Source of the DNA: Acanthosepion esculentum
Taxonomy: Eukaryota; Mollusca; Cephalopoda; Sepiida; Sepiidae
Direction: 5' to 3'
DNA: 64,000 bases
Assembly (NCBI GenBank): GCA_964036315.1
Contig: OZ038509.1
Coordinates: 26,859,022-26,923,021 of the forward strand
In this document: positions 44,584 to 54,179 of the stretch, in pieces
Numbering within the stretch: position 1 is the stretch's first letter
How the letters are laid out: each line of letters starts with the position of its first letter
Made by a program: the position numbers and the translations under genes
The notes under the pieces: generated by a model
What the model was told of the DNA's origin: nothing
The model's input: the letters and a program-made list of their open reading frames with translations, nothing else
The model's database searches: none

Positions 44584-44649
44584 CATATATTTGGTAGCCG
44601 AACACACACATATATGTGTGTGCGTGCATGTTAGGCTACCAAATATATG
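44584..44649. repeat. Palindromic element with 16-bp arms
   Basis: CATATATTTGGTAGCC at 44584-44599 and its exact complement at 44634-44649 enclose a second palindrome built on CACACATATATGTGTG. It could extrude as a cruciform or be a tiny foldback element. Confidence 0.75.
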
Positions 44650-44837
44650 ATTTATTCAAAGAGAAAAAATATGCATAGAATTTTTATAACACTGCTAGTC
44701 AGTTTCTTAAAAACAAATATCAATCTTCAATTGGAACAAAAGAAAGAAAAAATTAGAGCCTGTCACTATTTGTCACTACATTGATTAGGAAACAAATACA
44801 TCGAGTCAGTTGCATCATCCACCGCAAGGAAAGTTGG

Positions 44838-45556
44838 TTCCCTGTGCCGAGCCAGGAAATTTTTCTCCCCGGAATCGATCCTCCAAGTCTATAAATCGAC
44901 CATTCGCCCTTGCATGGAGTATTGCTGCCATATATGGTCTGGGGCCCCTGCTGTTTGCCTCAGGGTTCTTGATAAGATCCAGAGACGGATATGCAATGTA
45001 ATTGGCCCTGATCTGTCATCTCGTCTGCAGTCGCTCTCTCACAGACGCGATGTTGCCTCGCTCTGCCTTTTTTACAAATACTTTCACGGTAATTGCTCCA
45101 AGGAGATGCTTTCGCTTGTCCCTAGGCCTCGTGAATTTAAACATCCTACGAGGCTGGCATCCCGTTCCCACCCCTACACCGTTGAAACTGTTAGAAGTAG
45201 ACATCTCTTTTACTCCAATAGCTTCATGTCTCACACATCTCGCCTATGGAACTCCCTTCCCTATTACTGTTTCCTTGACAAATATAATCTCCAACGGTTT
45301 AAGTGTAGCGTCAATCGACATCTCCAGTTGCCTTGATCTATCCACTTCCCTTCTCCACATCCTTTCATCTTTCATTCCTATCTGCTCTCGCTCCAAATCT
45401 TCTGTAACCCCCTTGCCTTGACCGACCCACTGTCTTTCTCTTTCTCCACATTCTCTCCTTTACCACTATCTGCTCTCCCTCCAACCCTTCTATAACCCCT
45501 TGCGTGATCGTGGCCTCCATCCTTGCTTGGGGTGATACGCAAAAAAAAAAAAAGTC
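44838..45556 (+). pseudogene. Jockey-like LINE 3' end, best-preserved copy
   Basis: An uninterrupted plus-strand frame to the stop at 45336 encodes the C-terminal region following the RT of a jockey/CR1-like LINE: IRPCMEYCCHIWSGAPA, LDKIQRRICNVIGPDLSSRL, LSHRRDVASLCLFYKYFHG, SRHLFYSNSFMSHTSRLWNS and NLQRFKCSVNRHLQLP. Upstream RT domains are absent, so it is 5'-truncated, and the methionine inside the frame is not a true start. A C- and T-rich 3' UTR leads to CTTGGGGTGATACGC and an A run (45541-45553). The clean frame suggests a fairly young insertion. Relatives lie at 14281, 15925 (minus), 27730 and 50282. Confidence 0.8.
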
Positions 45557-45559
45557 TCT

Positions 45560-46660
45560 CACAGATTGGCACAGAATGTTTTTTTACATTCAAAATGAAT
45601 GAACTATGTAAACGTTATTTCGGAGGGTTTATTTTCTTTTTTGTGAATACAAATTGTATCCTTCATAGCTTGCAGAGAAACAGAGAGAGAAAGATTGAGA
45701 AAAAAAATCTGCCTTCTTTGTAGCAGGCACAGAAAGAGAGACCCCTTCCTTCTTGTAGCAGGCAGTCATTCTGATTAGTTCTTTGATGGTTAGAGGGGAG
45801 TAGATCAGCCTGTCTCACTTTCTGGTGAAAGAGGATTAGCATTTTTTTCCATACCTTGGTCCTATTCCGAGATTTGGTCTGACTATTGATCTTTTTTGTT
45901 ATTGTCATCATATATCAGCCAAACCATTCTTGAGCCTTCTTCTAGATTGGCACTATCATTTATGGTGCTTGCACTTACTGTATTTGAAGACAGAACCTCC
46001 TCCCTGCCATTTCAGTAGAAAATATCAATTGAAAATTTTTGGATTGTAGAATGGAGATTCATCCATATTCCCTATTTGGTTCAGATCAAAATAAATTTTT
46101 CTTCTAATATTTTTCAGGTGATGGTGGGGAATATTTACATCAAATGTAGTATTTTTCATCAGCATTTTTTTTTAATGTCTTAATCCTATTCCAAGAATTC
46201 TTTTTTTTTAATATTGACAGCTTTTGTTGTTGCCATAATATTTCAGCCAATCCATTCTTGAGGCTACTATATAATCTTTTAAGGTCCTTACACTTATTGT
46301 ATTTGAAGACATAACCTCAATGGTATAAGCATGCTTTCAAACTTGATATTTGTAAATAAAAATAAAGTACAGATAACTCTTTCAATTATGAATATGACAC
46401 TACCCCACCAACACACACACACAGCTTTTCTAAAATGATAAAAAAAAAATTAATTTTGGCAAATGTCATAGCTTAAGAAATAATCCACAAAAATTATCCT
46501 TATTTTTTATGATTGACTGAACATTAAAATGTTTGCCTAATAAATAAAAATGGGGAGTCTATTTTCGAGTATCTATTATAATAAAGTTTGAAGTAATAAA
46601 AATGTTGTATTAAAAATAAATCCATTTCTTTAGAAATTGCTTTGTTTATATTTTGGATAC
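45560..46660. repeat. Unrecognised DNA with a tandem duplication
   Basis: The tract at about 45838-46010 (CAGCCAAACCATTCTTGAG, CACTTACTGTATTTGAAGAC) is repeated at about 46160-46325 with moderate divergence, an offset near 320 bp. The remainder shows nothing recognised. Confidence 0.55.
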
Positions 46661-46669
46661 AAAACTGAG

Positions 46670-46671
<2 letters not shown>

Positions 46672-46719
<48 letters not shown>

Positions 46720-46722
46720 GAA
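46672..46722. repeat. (CA)n-(TA)n microsatellite
   Basis: A CA run of about 38 bp passes into a short TA run. Confidence 0.95.
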
Positions 46723-46723
46723 G

Positions 46724-46900
46724 AAATATAGTCTTAAAGTGTGCTATATTTATGGGATAAAGTGCTCAATATCAGAGATAGAGCGTGTGTAAATATAAAA
46801 GTGGACATAGAAGTCAACACTTAGAGGCGACAGTCTGTTTCATGCTAGATGCAATCGTCGGGCCACGAGTGCTGTTATTTTTCTCGGCTATTTATATATA
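46724..46900 (-). mobile_element. PLE-type tail with hammerhead-like motif
   Basis: Minus-strand copy of the tail at 662-740. The hammerhead-like part spans 46815-46874: CCGACGA (position 4 changed from U to C), GAAAC, helix III ACA/TGT and the TGTC cleavage site. The outer helix I pair CAGCACT/AGTGTTG is kept. The same TGAGCACTTTATCCCATAAA module follows downstream on this strand. Confidence 0.5.
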
Positions 46901-47043
46901 CGGGTCAGTGGTGCGTTGTGGGTAGTCATTTTTGGCAGATATTTTACCGGAAGTCGTTTATTTGTTTATTTATTTATTTGTGTCAAATTATTTTGCTTGT
47001 TTTTATTTAATTTTATTTTTGTTTTTTATCCTTTATATTTATT

Positions 47044-47049
<6 letters not shown>

Positions 47050-47102
<53 letters not shown>
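47050..47102. repeat. (TA)n microsatellite in the PLE copy B tail
   Basis: TA run of about 50 bp between PLE copy B and the tail at 46724-46900. Confidence 0.9.
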
Positions 47103-47103
<1 letters not shown>

Positions 47104-47114
47104 ATAATAAATCG

Positions 47115-47180
47115 TAAAGTGCCAAGAACTACCTACCTAGATTTCATCTAAATAGATCTTCAGGGTGTAGCTGGCTAAAG
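47115..47180 (-). ncRNA. Hammerhead-like relic in the PLE copy B tail
   Basis: Minus strand reads CTGAAGA, a helix II that pairs TCT with AGA around a four-base loop, then GAAA. Helix III is poor and the outer helix I is GCCA/TGGC. It is orthologous to 30710-30770, where helix III is better and the core worse. Confidence 0.35.
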
Positions 47181-47329
47181 AGAAAATGACACAGAACATA
47201 GTTATTGATAAAACTAACACTAAAAACTAAAATTAGCATAAACCTAAAATAGCATAAAACCACATAACAAAAAAAAGAAAGAACCAATTAAAAAAAAAAA
47301 AAAACCTATTCCAATAACCATTTCTTATA

Positions 47330-48720
47330 CCTGCACCTATTTAAGATTTCAGATCTTTGGTTTAGTAAATTTTTTGGTTTATCAAAAGTAGCTATTGTTA
47401 ACTTTTCCTCCATACATAATAAACAATATTTGTTACCTGTTTATACTTGACAGTTTTTTTTTATTATTTCCCATTTTAAAATGGGGTCTGTTCCATCTTC
47501 CTGTTTAATATTCCATATATATGTAGACAGGCTGGTGCAGTGTTTGTAATTTTCATGTTTGAAGCTATTTATATGATTATCATAGCGCTTTTTAAAATTA
47601 CCTTTGGTGGATCCTATGTGAAATTTATTGTTCTCATTATTAGGTTTCTTTCTATGTATTTCAACCTTTTAAACTACACATTCCTGTTGGCACCTTCCCT
47701 TAAGTGGGCAGGCATCCTTATTTCTGCAGTTACATTTAGAGGGGCTAGAGTGTAGTTTTTTGTAGTGTTATAATTTTTTTTCCTGTTATATTTATTAATT
47801 AAGTTAGCCATACAACTATAGCTTAATTTAATATAATTTCTATTGAAAATTTTGTTCAATACATTGGATGGGGAGAATTCTTTTTAGTATTTTAAAAAAT
47901 ATTTTACCTATTTTAGTTGTGACAGCTAAATTATATGGTGGGTGGGGGTTGAACTATAATATCTTTCTAGCCTTATTTTTCCTTTTTCCTTGTGTTGGGG
48001 GAATTATAAGTATTAATATATGTCAATTTTATGTTCACTATTTTCCAAGGCCCTTTTATAATCTTGTTTATTTGGATTAAAAATATTGGCACTGGATGGA
48101 TTAATAGATAATCTAAAACTAATTCCGTTGGGGATTTGTTTTACATGCTTTGGATGGTTTGAACTTACGTCGATATAATGGGGTTGTAGTTTTTCTTAAA
48201 TGGAGAAATTGCACCATTATGTAAGTCGAGCATAATGTCTAAATAATCTGTTACTTTTAGGTTTCTTTGTATCTCAAATTTAAATCCAAATTTATTGAAC
48301 ATCCTGTATAATTTTTTACAGATTGTGTCACCTTTTCTAGGGGTACATTTATCTAATATAATTAAACCATCATCTCTATATAGACCATGGTTACTTGGGT
48401 CAATATACTCCTTCAAATTATTTAATAGGAGGCATCCTACTAATTCGCACAGTTCAGCTCCATCATAAGCCCTCATAGATTGTCAAAGTTGCCACCTTTT
48501 TTAATCCATAATGTATCATTATGGTATAATAACAACTTGCAGCAGTACATAATAACGTCAATTTTGTCATTAGATATGGAAATATACTCCTTAGCTAGTT
48601 TTAATGCTTCCTTGACAATTTTTTCTGTAATGGGCAGGTAGAATTCTTTTATGTCATATTTTACAAATGAACATTTGTGGTTTTTATTATACTTGTTAAA
48701 CCATTTTATGCAGGGCCAGA
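47330..48720 (-). pseudogene. Penelope-like element copy B: RT plus GIY-YIG
   Basis: Minus-strand copy of the 28960-30540 element. RT motif A (KYDIKEFYLPITEK) lies near 48640. The block MRAYDGAELCELVGCLLLNN and the catalytic GLYRDDGLIILDKC follow in the frame at 48165-48476. The next region has stops. It is followed by YIKLSYSCMANLINKYNRKK, a linker region with displaced cysteines, and a GIY-YIG remnant near 47640-47540 (HIGSTKGNFKKRYDNHI). At least one frame break lies near 48478. The RT catalytic aspartates are intact, but the protein cannot be made as a whole. Confidence 0.8.
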
Positions 48721-49280
48721 TTAAGACCCATAGGGGCCCTAAAAACTTAAAAGATTTTCGGACCCCCCATAGATCTGCAAGGTAAGTATGCTAGTATGGA
48801 GTCTTGGTGAGTCGTGCAAATAAAGGATATCAATTGAGAACATGCAACGTGGAAAAACTAGCTGGAAATAAATGTAGAAGGAACTGAAGTCACATAAGAT
48901 CATCGAGAGAGGCTGATGATCAGTTCCAACCCAGAACAACATCAACCAAGAAAGAACCAATCACAGATGAGCAACCACTGTCACATTATGTAAAAGCGTA
49001 TTAAGAATTGTAAGTTTAGAAATAAAGGTAGATATCTGATAATTCTTACGTTTAAAAAGGGCTGCGTAACTCCCCAGATTATAGTGCGACCTATGTAAGT
49101 CAACAGTTTTTTTAACATACATGTGTTAGCACGTGCGATACCGTCTTCATCAGCCGCCGACTAAGGGTGATATCTTGATTTTGGTGACTAAGGCGGGAAT
49201 GCCACCATTGGTGTTACCATCAGCATTTGCCACCAGACAGGGTATGAAGATAAGTAAATCAATCATTCCTCTTTGTAAAT
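48721..49280. other. No recognised gene
   Basis: Short frames only. The start (48715-48775) is GC-richer and reads like a repeat edge, but no family is recognised. Confidence 0.35.
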
Positions 49281-49282
49281 TC

Positions 49283-49876
49283 TCATAATGAAATTTGGGA
49301 TAAACAAGACAATTGTTCCTCTTTGTAGCTTCTATCTGTAATGAAAGTTTGATATTTCCTGAACATGTTTGCCGTTACTGACGCGCGCGTATAAATCATT
49401 ATAAACGGCCACGCAAATATTTCGCTTGCGCACGTTGGGTCGTGATGTTGCCTGCATTTTATTTGCTTGTTGTTTTCATCTCGACCAAATCCAACTTGAC
49501 GCCTGCTGAACTGTTGTTTGAATACGATGCGAAACAATTTCAAACAACGGCCAGTGATGCCTATTTTTGAAAAGAAGGAAATGACCGAATGTCCCAGAAA
49601 CCCAATCTCAATAGGCATCATGTTACATGCCCAACCATTTTCCACACACTTGGCACGCAGTGACTCGTACCAGTTTTTCTTTAGTTCATGCACCTCCACT
49701 CTGTACTCTTCCCAAAGGACTGTTAACTCCATTAGGAAGACAGTCTTTTTTGAGACAGACCACATCACGATGTTGGGATGCTTGCCTGTCTGTGCGATGT
49801 GCATTGGAAATTTTAAGGATGTCATTAGATTCACTGAAACCTTCCAATCACTGGCTTCACTCAGCAGCTTCAGCAA
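49283..49876 (-). CDS. Retroelement-derived frame resembling a restriction-like endonuclease
   Basis: A 197-residue open minus-strand frame begins LLSEASDWKVSVNL after a methionine. It contains HPNIVMWSVSKKTVFLMELT, which has the spacing of a PD-(D/E)xK nuclease core as seen at the end of some animal retroelement proteins. There the usual string is PDIV...ELTVPWE; here the first aspartate is asparagine, so catalysis is doubtful. The middle keeps NGWACNMMPIEIGFLGHS and KIGITGRCLKLFRIV. The last 60 residues diverge from the family. No splice signals or upstream coding exon are seen; a decayed element that happens to be open is the simplest reading. Confidence 0.5.
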   Translation of the reverse strand: MLKLLSEASDWKVSVNLMTSLKFPMHIAQTGKHPNIVMWSVSKKTVFLMELTVLWEEYRVEVHELKKNWYESLRAKCVENGWACNMMPIEIGFLGHSVISFFSKIGITGRCLKLFRIVFKQQFSRRQVGFGRDENNKQIKCRQHHDPTCASEIFAWPFIMIYTRASVTANMFRKYQTFITDRSYKEEQLSCLSQISL

Positions 49877-49959
49877 TTATTAAGCCACAAAGTAGTGGGG
49901 CAACCTATGAGCAAGTATATATGGTACTTTGTGTTCATCTGGTGACCTAAACTGGATCT

Positions 49960-50280
49960 TGCCTCATTAAACTGTATAAAGTTGATATCTAGCTGAAAAA
50001 TTTCCTAAGCAGAAACCAAAGTAACTTCAAATCTCACCGGGCATTTAAATGAAATGCGATCCAATAATTCATGATCATGGATTTTGAATAACAGGATTCA
50101 ATGAATGCATTGTTTAAACTGATGATCTATTTGGGCTAAAGACATCATTTTGACTTTCCACAAGAATTAGATTCAAACCCCATCCCACATTTGGTGGGTT
50201 TTCACACTAAGTTACTATGACAATGATGTAAATATTTAAATATCAGAATTGTAATTTATTTCAAAGCTGGACTGTTCCTT
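49960..50280. other. No recognised feature
   Basis: AT-rich sequence between two retroelement remnants. Confidence 0.35.
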
Positions 50281-50281
50281 C

Positions 50282-50670
50282 ATCAAAGGGGTTCCCACCC
50301 CTTCACCGTTGAAACTGTTAGATGTAGACGTCTCTTCTACTCCAATAGCTTCATGTCTCGCACATCTCTCCTGTGGAACTCCCTTCCTTATTCCTGTTTC
50401 CCTGACAAATACAATCTCCAACTATTTAAGTGTAACGTCAATCGACATCTCCAGTTGCCTTGATCTATCCACTTCCCTTCTCCACATCCTTTCCCCCTTT
50501 CATTCCTATCGGCTCTCGCTCCAAATCTTCTGTAACCCCCTTTGCCTTGATCGATCCACTATCTTTCTCCACATCCTCTCCTATCTGCTCTTCCTCCAAA
50601 CCTTCTGTAATCCCTTGCGTGCTAGTGGCCTCCATCCTTGCTTGGGGTGATAAGCTTAAAAAAAAAAAAT
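50282..50670 (+). pseudogene. Jockey-like LINE 3' end, short copy
   Basis: Plus-strand copy of the last part of the 44838-45556 element, starting inside HPFTVETV and SRLFYSNSFMSHIS-like residues, with a frameshift near NSLP. The 3' UTR is well conserved (CTTCTCCACATCCT, GCCTCCATCCTTGCTTGGGG) and ends in an A run at 50658-50669. Confidence 0.75.
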
Positions 50671-50759
50671 GCTTGGACAGAGGCACAATTTCAATACTTG
50701 CTGTCAGTGTTACTTTCCAACAATCTATGTAGCAGACATGTATTGATGAATGTGGTTGA

Positions 50760-50802
<43 letters not shown>

Positions 50803-51250
50803 GACCCTCCCCCCAAAAAATGGGAATTTTTGAAGTGCGTATTGCCAGACATGAGCAAGTGGCAACAATGCGAGACAGTGACCTTGAGCAAGTAAACATT
50901 TCGCCATTTTAGTAACGAGAATGAAATTCACAGTATCCCAGCTGAGATGTTGCAGCAGTCAATGAGGAATCTCAACAGCAGATTTCAAGAATGCATTCGT
51001 ACAGGAGGACGCCATCTACAGGACGTAATTTAAGAAAAAATGAAAATTTCATCATTGTTTCTTAAATGGCATGTTGTAAGGTTTCAATTACTATGAATTA
51101 AATATTTTTCTTCCATCACTCTTGGTTTTATTGGATTGTTAAAAAGTTCCCGTTTTTTTGGGTTACCCTATATTTCTAGATTATGAATAATGAAAATGAA
51201 CAATATCCTGACCTGAAGAATCAAAGTCCATATTTTGTGTATTTAAATTT
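50671..51250. repeat. (TA)n run and unrecognised DNA
   Basis: A TA run is at 50764-50799. The following segment has paired strings GGGTGACCCTCCCCCCAAAA (50799) and CCGTTTTTTTGGGTTACCCT (51150), which look like diverged ends of an inverted-repeat element of about 370 bp; this is uncertain. Confidence 0.4.
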
Positions 51251-51253
51251 TTT

Positions 51254-51331
51254 TCTATATTTATATAGAGAATTCGAAATGTTGGGGATAACTTTATCCC
51301 CAACATTTCGAATTTTCTATATAAATATAGA
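51254..51331. repeat. Foldback with 38-bp arms
   Basis: The arms (TCTATATTTATATAGA, then AATTCGAAATGTTGGGGATA, and the complement) pair over about 38 bp with one mismatch and a two-base loop. It lies about 40 bp left of the pogo-like element. Confidence 0.85.
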
Positions 51332-51370
51332 TACATATATCTTATATAAATATAAGATAGCTTAGAGATA

Positions 51371-52107
51371 CTGTATTTGACGGCATATAAGGTGCACTTT
51401 TTTTTTTAAATTAAAAATATCTTTCAAAATTCACCTGTATCTTATATGCCATATGTAGTTTTAAAATTCATGATACTCAGCCAAAATTAGCTACCTGGCA
51501 ACTCCTACTAGCTTAGACTTTAGAGTAACTTTCATATACCTATTGTCATTATTTAAAAGGCTATCATGCAGATTAAGTGTTATCATTGATAACATTCATT
51601 ATATTAATTTCATCACATTTAATATTAGTACTTTATTTCACTAAAATTATATGCAATAAATTCAAATTATATATTGGTAAAATATATTTGTTTCATTAAT
51701 ATTTTTCTTGCAATAACTTCTGATTGCATTGGTATAAATACAATCAGAATTTTTATATCCTAATTATTCCTTGATAGTAGTATTGAAAATGAGTATCAGT
51801 TTTGAGAACGAAGATGACGAATTTTATGGATTTGAAGATGAATAAAATTTTAATTGTAACTAGTTTTGCTCAATTGTAATAATTGCTTGATTTTTTGTTT
51901 TCTTACCTTCTGATATAATAAAGTTTTTATAGGCTCATGTTCTTTTTCCTATTATTTTTCATTTAATTGTAATTATAGCTTAACCAAAATAATACCTCGT
52001 AAATAGAGCCTAGGCTGTACCATTTACTAATAATTTTATTAATTACTAATTTTTCCTTGATTTTCCCTGCTGAAATTGGTGTGGGTCATATATGCCGTCA
52101 AATACGA
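51371..52107 (+). mobile_element. pogo-like DNA transposon, internally deleted
   Basis: Terminal inverted repeats GTATTTGACGGCATATAAGG (left) and GTATTTGACGGCATATATGA (right, reversed) flank 737 bp, with TA beside both ends. Near the middle, 51789-51845 reads ENEDDEFYGFEDE and a stop, the acidic end typical of pogo-type transposases. The remainder of the transposase is missing. Confidence 0.6.
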
Positions 52108-52109
52108 TA

Positions 52110-52440
52110 ATTAGTATGAACATAGAAATCAACATTTCATGGTGACTGCCAGTTATTGCCTTAGAAAAAAAAAAATCATTAAAAATGCAGTGTTCAGTTA
52201 TGCATGTTCCATCAGATATGATGGACAAAAAATATTTTGTAGGTTTACTTGTTTTTTTTATTATTCACTTTTTCTTGTGTACTTACTGCTTTTCTTTGAA
52301 AGCTAAGGTTCCAATGTTGTAGGCTTTGAGAAAAAAACAAAAATCAAAAAAAAAAAAAAAAACAAAGAAAAAGAGAATGCTTCCAAAATATTCCTTGCCT
52401 ATCATATTCAACATGATAGGCTAAAAGAAAAAAAAAAAAG
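52110..52440. other. PLE-tail scrap and A-rich DNA
   Basis: Bases 52112-52160 (AACATAGAAATCAACATTTC) recall the PLE-type tail; the rest is A- and T-rich and unrecognised. Confidence 0.4.
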
Positions 52441-52443
52441 AAA

Positions 52444-52445
<2 letters not shown>

Positions 52446-52507
<62 letters not shown>
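52446..52507. repeat. (TA)n microsatellite
   Basis: Pure TA run of about 60 bp. Confidence 0.95.
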
Positions 52508-52510
<3 letters not shown>

Positions 52511-52880
52511 TGGAAGAGTAAGTGGATAGTGGCTCGGATTGAGGAATCGGAGAGATGAGTTCGAATCCCAGCCGAATCTATTACATTCACTCATCTAATC
52601 CTCTTCTCCCTCCAGCTATGGGTAAATAGCAGGACAAACTGGGTTCTATAGCCTTGGATGGCAACTGGTCTAGGAGGACAACTCTGAATTCAAAACCTGC
52701 AGAGGGTTGTTTGGGGACCTTGTGGCACGTAGTGCACTAGGTTTCTGTATTCAGCCCTTCAAAAAGTGTGGTTGGTTCTGCACAAAGCCTTGACCACTAT
52801 AATCAAATCTCATGTGCTGGTGTCGGTTCCTAGGAACTGATCTGCTTGACCCTCAAACGTTGAATACGATGGGAGAGTCC
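52508..52880 (+). mobile_element. tRNA-derived SINE with extended 3' part
   Basis: The tRNA-like head has AGTGGATAGTGGCTCGG (A-box) and GAGTTCGAATCCC (perfect B-box, about 52557-52569). The body (CAGCTATGGGTAAATAGCAG, GCCTTGGATGGCAACTGG) matches 19895-20165. The 3' part with GCCTTGACCACTATAATC and GATGGGAGAGTCCACC is not seen in the other copies here. Confidence 0.75.
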
Positions 52881-53040
52881 ACCACACAAACGCGTGTATA
52901 TCTAAGGTAATTGAATGACAAATCAACGAAAGATTTTATGCTTTTCATTCTCTAAAGATTTCTTCAGAAGATAAAATGTGTTGTATGGATTTTTCCCCCC
53001 CCATTTTTGTCATTCTCGTACACACACACACATACATACA

Positions 53041-53043
53041 TAC

Positions 53044-53092
<49 letters not shown>
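53041..53092. repeat. (TA)n microsatellite
   Basis: TA run of about 50 bp into which the following element appears inserted. Confidence 0.95.
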
Positions 53093-53095
<3 letters not shown>

Positions 53096-54020
53096 CTGCC
53101 TCCACAGAAACACAATATCTACAGTTCAAAATTAATTAAAAAAAAAAAAATGAAAAATCTTTCTTGAAGCTTTTATTTCTTTTTTTAATTTCAAGCTAAG
53201 AGATTAAATTTAATATTTCCAATAAGTAAAATACTTTCCTTTATTTCAAAAGTAATTTAAATTAACTGGAAGGAGTTTTTGTTTTGAAATTGAATTTTAG
53301 CCATATATCATCATAATGTAATTCTCTTTATTAAAAAATACCCTCCAAAAATAAAATATACTTTTCTAAAACATTATTTGAGGAATATTAGCAGATTTAA
53401 AGTTTAATCAATCTGATTTGAAACAAATATTATTTGTAAATATTTATGTAAAACTTTATAAATTATTTCTATTATAATTAATAAAAAAAAAAAAAATTCA
53501 TTATTCATTGAAAAAAATTTTTTTAAGACAATAGTGTCCATAATATATCTTATTCATAAAAGCAATTAAAAGCTTTTCTAATTAAATATAAATAAACGTT
53601 AAATGGTACGAAATTAATTTTTCAAAATTTCAATATGAAATGGGGTGATTTAGAGTGAAAGAGATGCATTTAAAAAAAAAAAAATTTTTTACCAAGATTT
53701 TCTAAAGAGAAACATTTCTAAAATAATTTAATTCATTCATGAATAAGCCCTGAAAGTTTCATTAAAATCCAACGATTATTTGATTTTTGCAAGAATTTCC
53801 AAAATCAAGGTTTTACATTGCAAAAATACCATCTACTAATCTTTGGTCCCCAATTTTAACCAAATTTCTAAACACCAAAAAAATATAATTTAATAACCAA
53901 AAAATCCTTTGGTCTTTCATTTTAATTAAGATTTTGACAATAAAACTTTGTTTTTATTAAGTTTGGGACATTTTTTCATCATGGCATGCTCATTTTTCAG
54001 CTAATCTATGGAGGCACCTA
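53093..54020. mobile_element. TA-flanked DNA transposon without recognised transposase
   Basis: The ends TATAGCTGCCTCCACAG (53091-53107) and, reversed, TATAGGTGCCTCCATAG (54022-54006) form 17-bp terminal inverted repeats with two mismatches. TA lies outside both. The 930-bp interior is AT-rich with no usable frame. A partial copy of its left part lies at 7607-7830. TA target use suggests the Tc1/mariner superfamily; this is inference. Confidence 0.6.
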
Positions 54021-54124
54021 TATATGCGTGCATACACACATACACTTGAGGAATGTCAACTTTTCTTTTGTTAAATGTATTGTTCACTTATACAAGTCAT
54101 TACAGCATGCAGATAAATGTTGAA

Positions 54125-54172
<48 letters not shown>
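54125..54172. repeat. (TA)n microsatellite
   Basis: TA run of about 45 bp. Confidence 0.95.
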
Positions 54173-54177
<5 letters not shown>

Positions 54178-54179
54178 TG

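Noticed and set aside
49380..49450. GCGC-rich patch as a promoter
   Set aside because: It lies inside the endonuclease-like frame and lacks the ordered motif set seen at 42589-42705.
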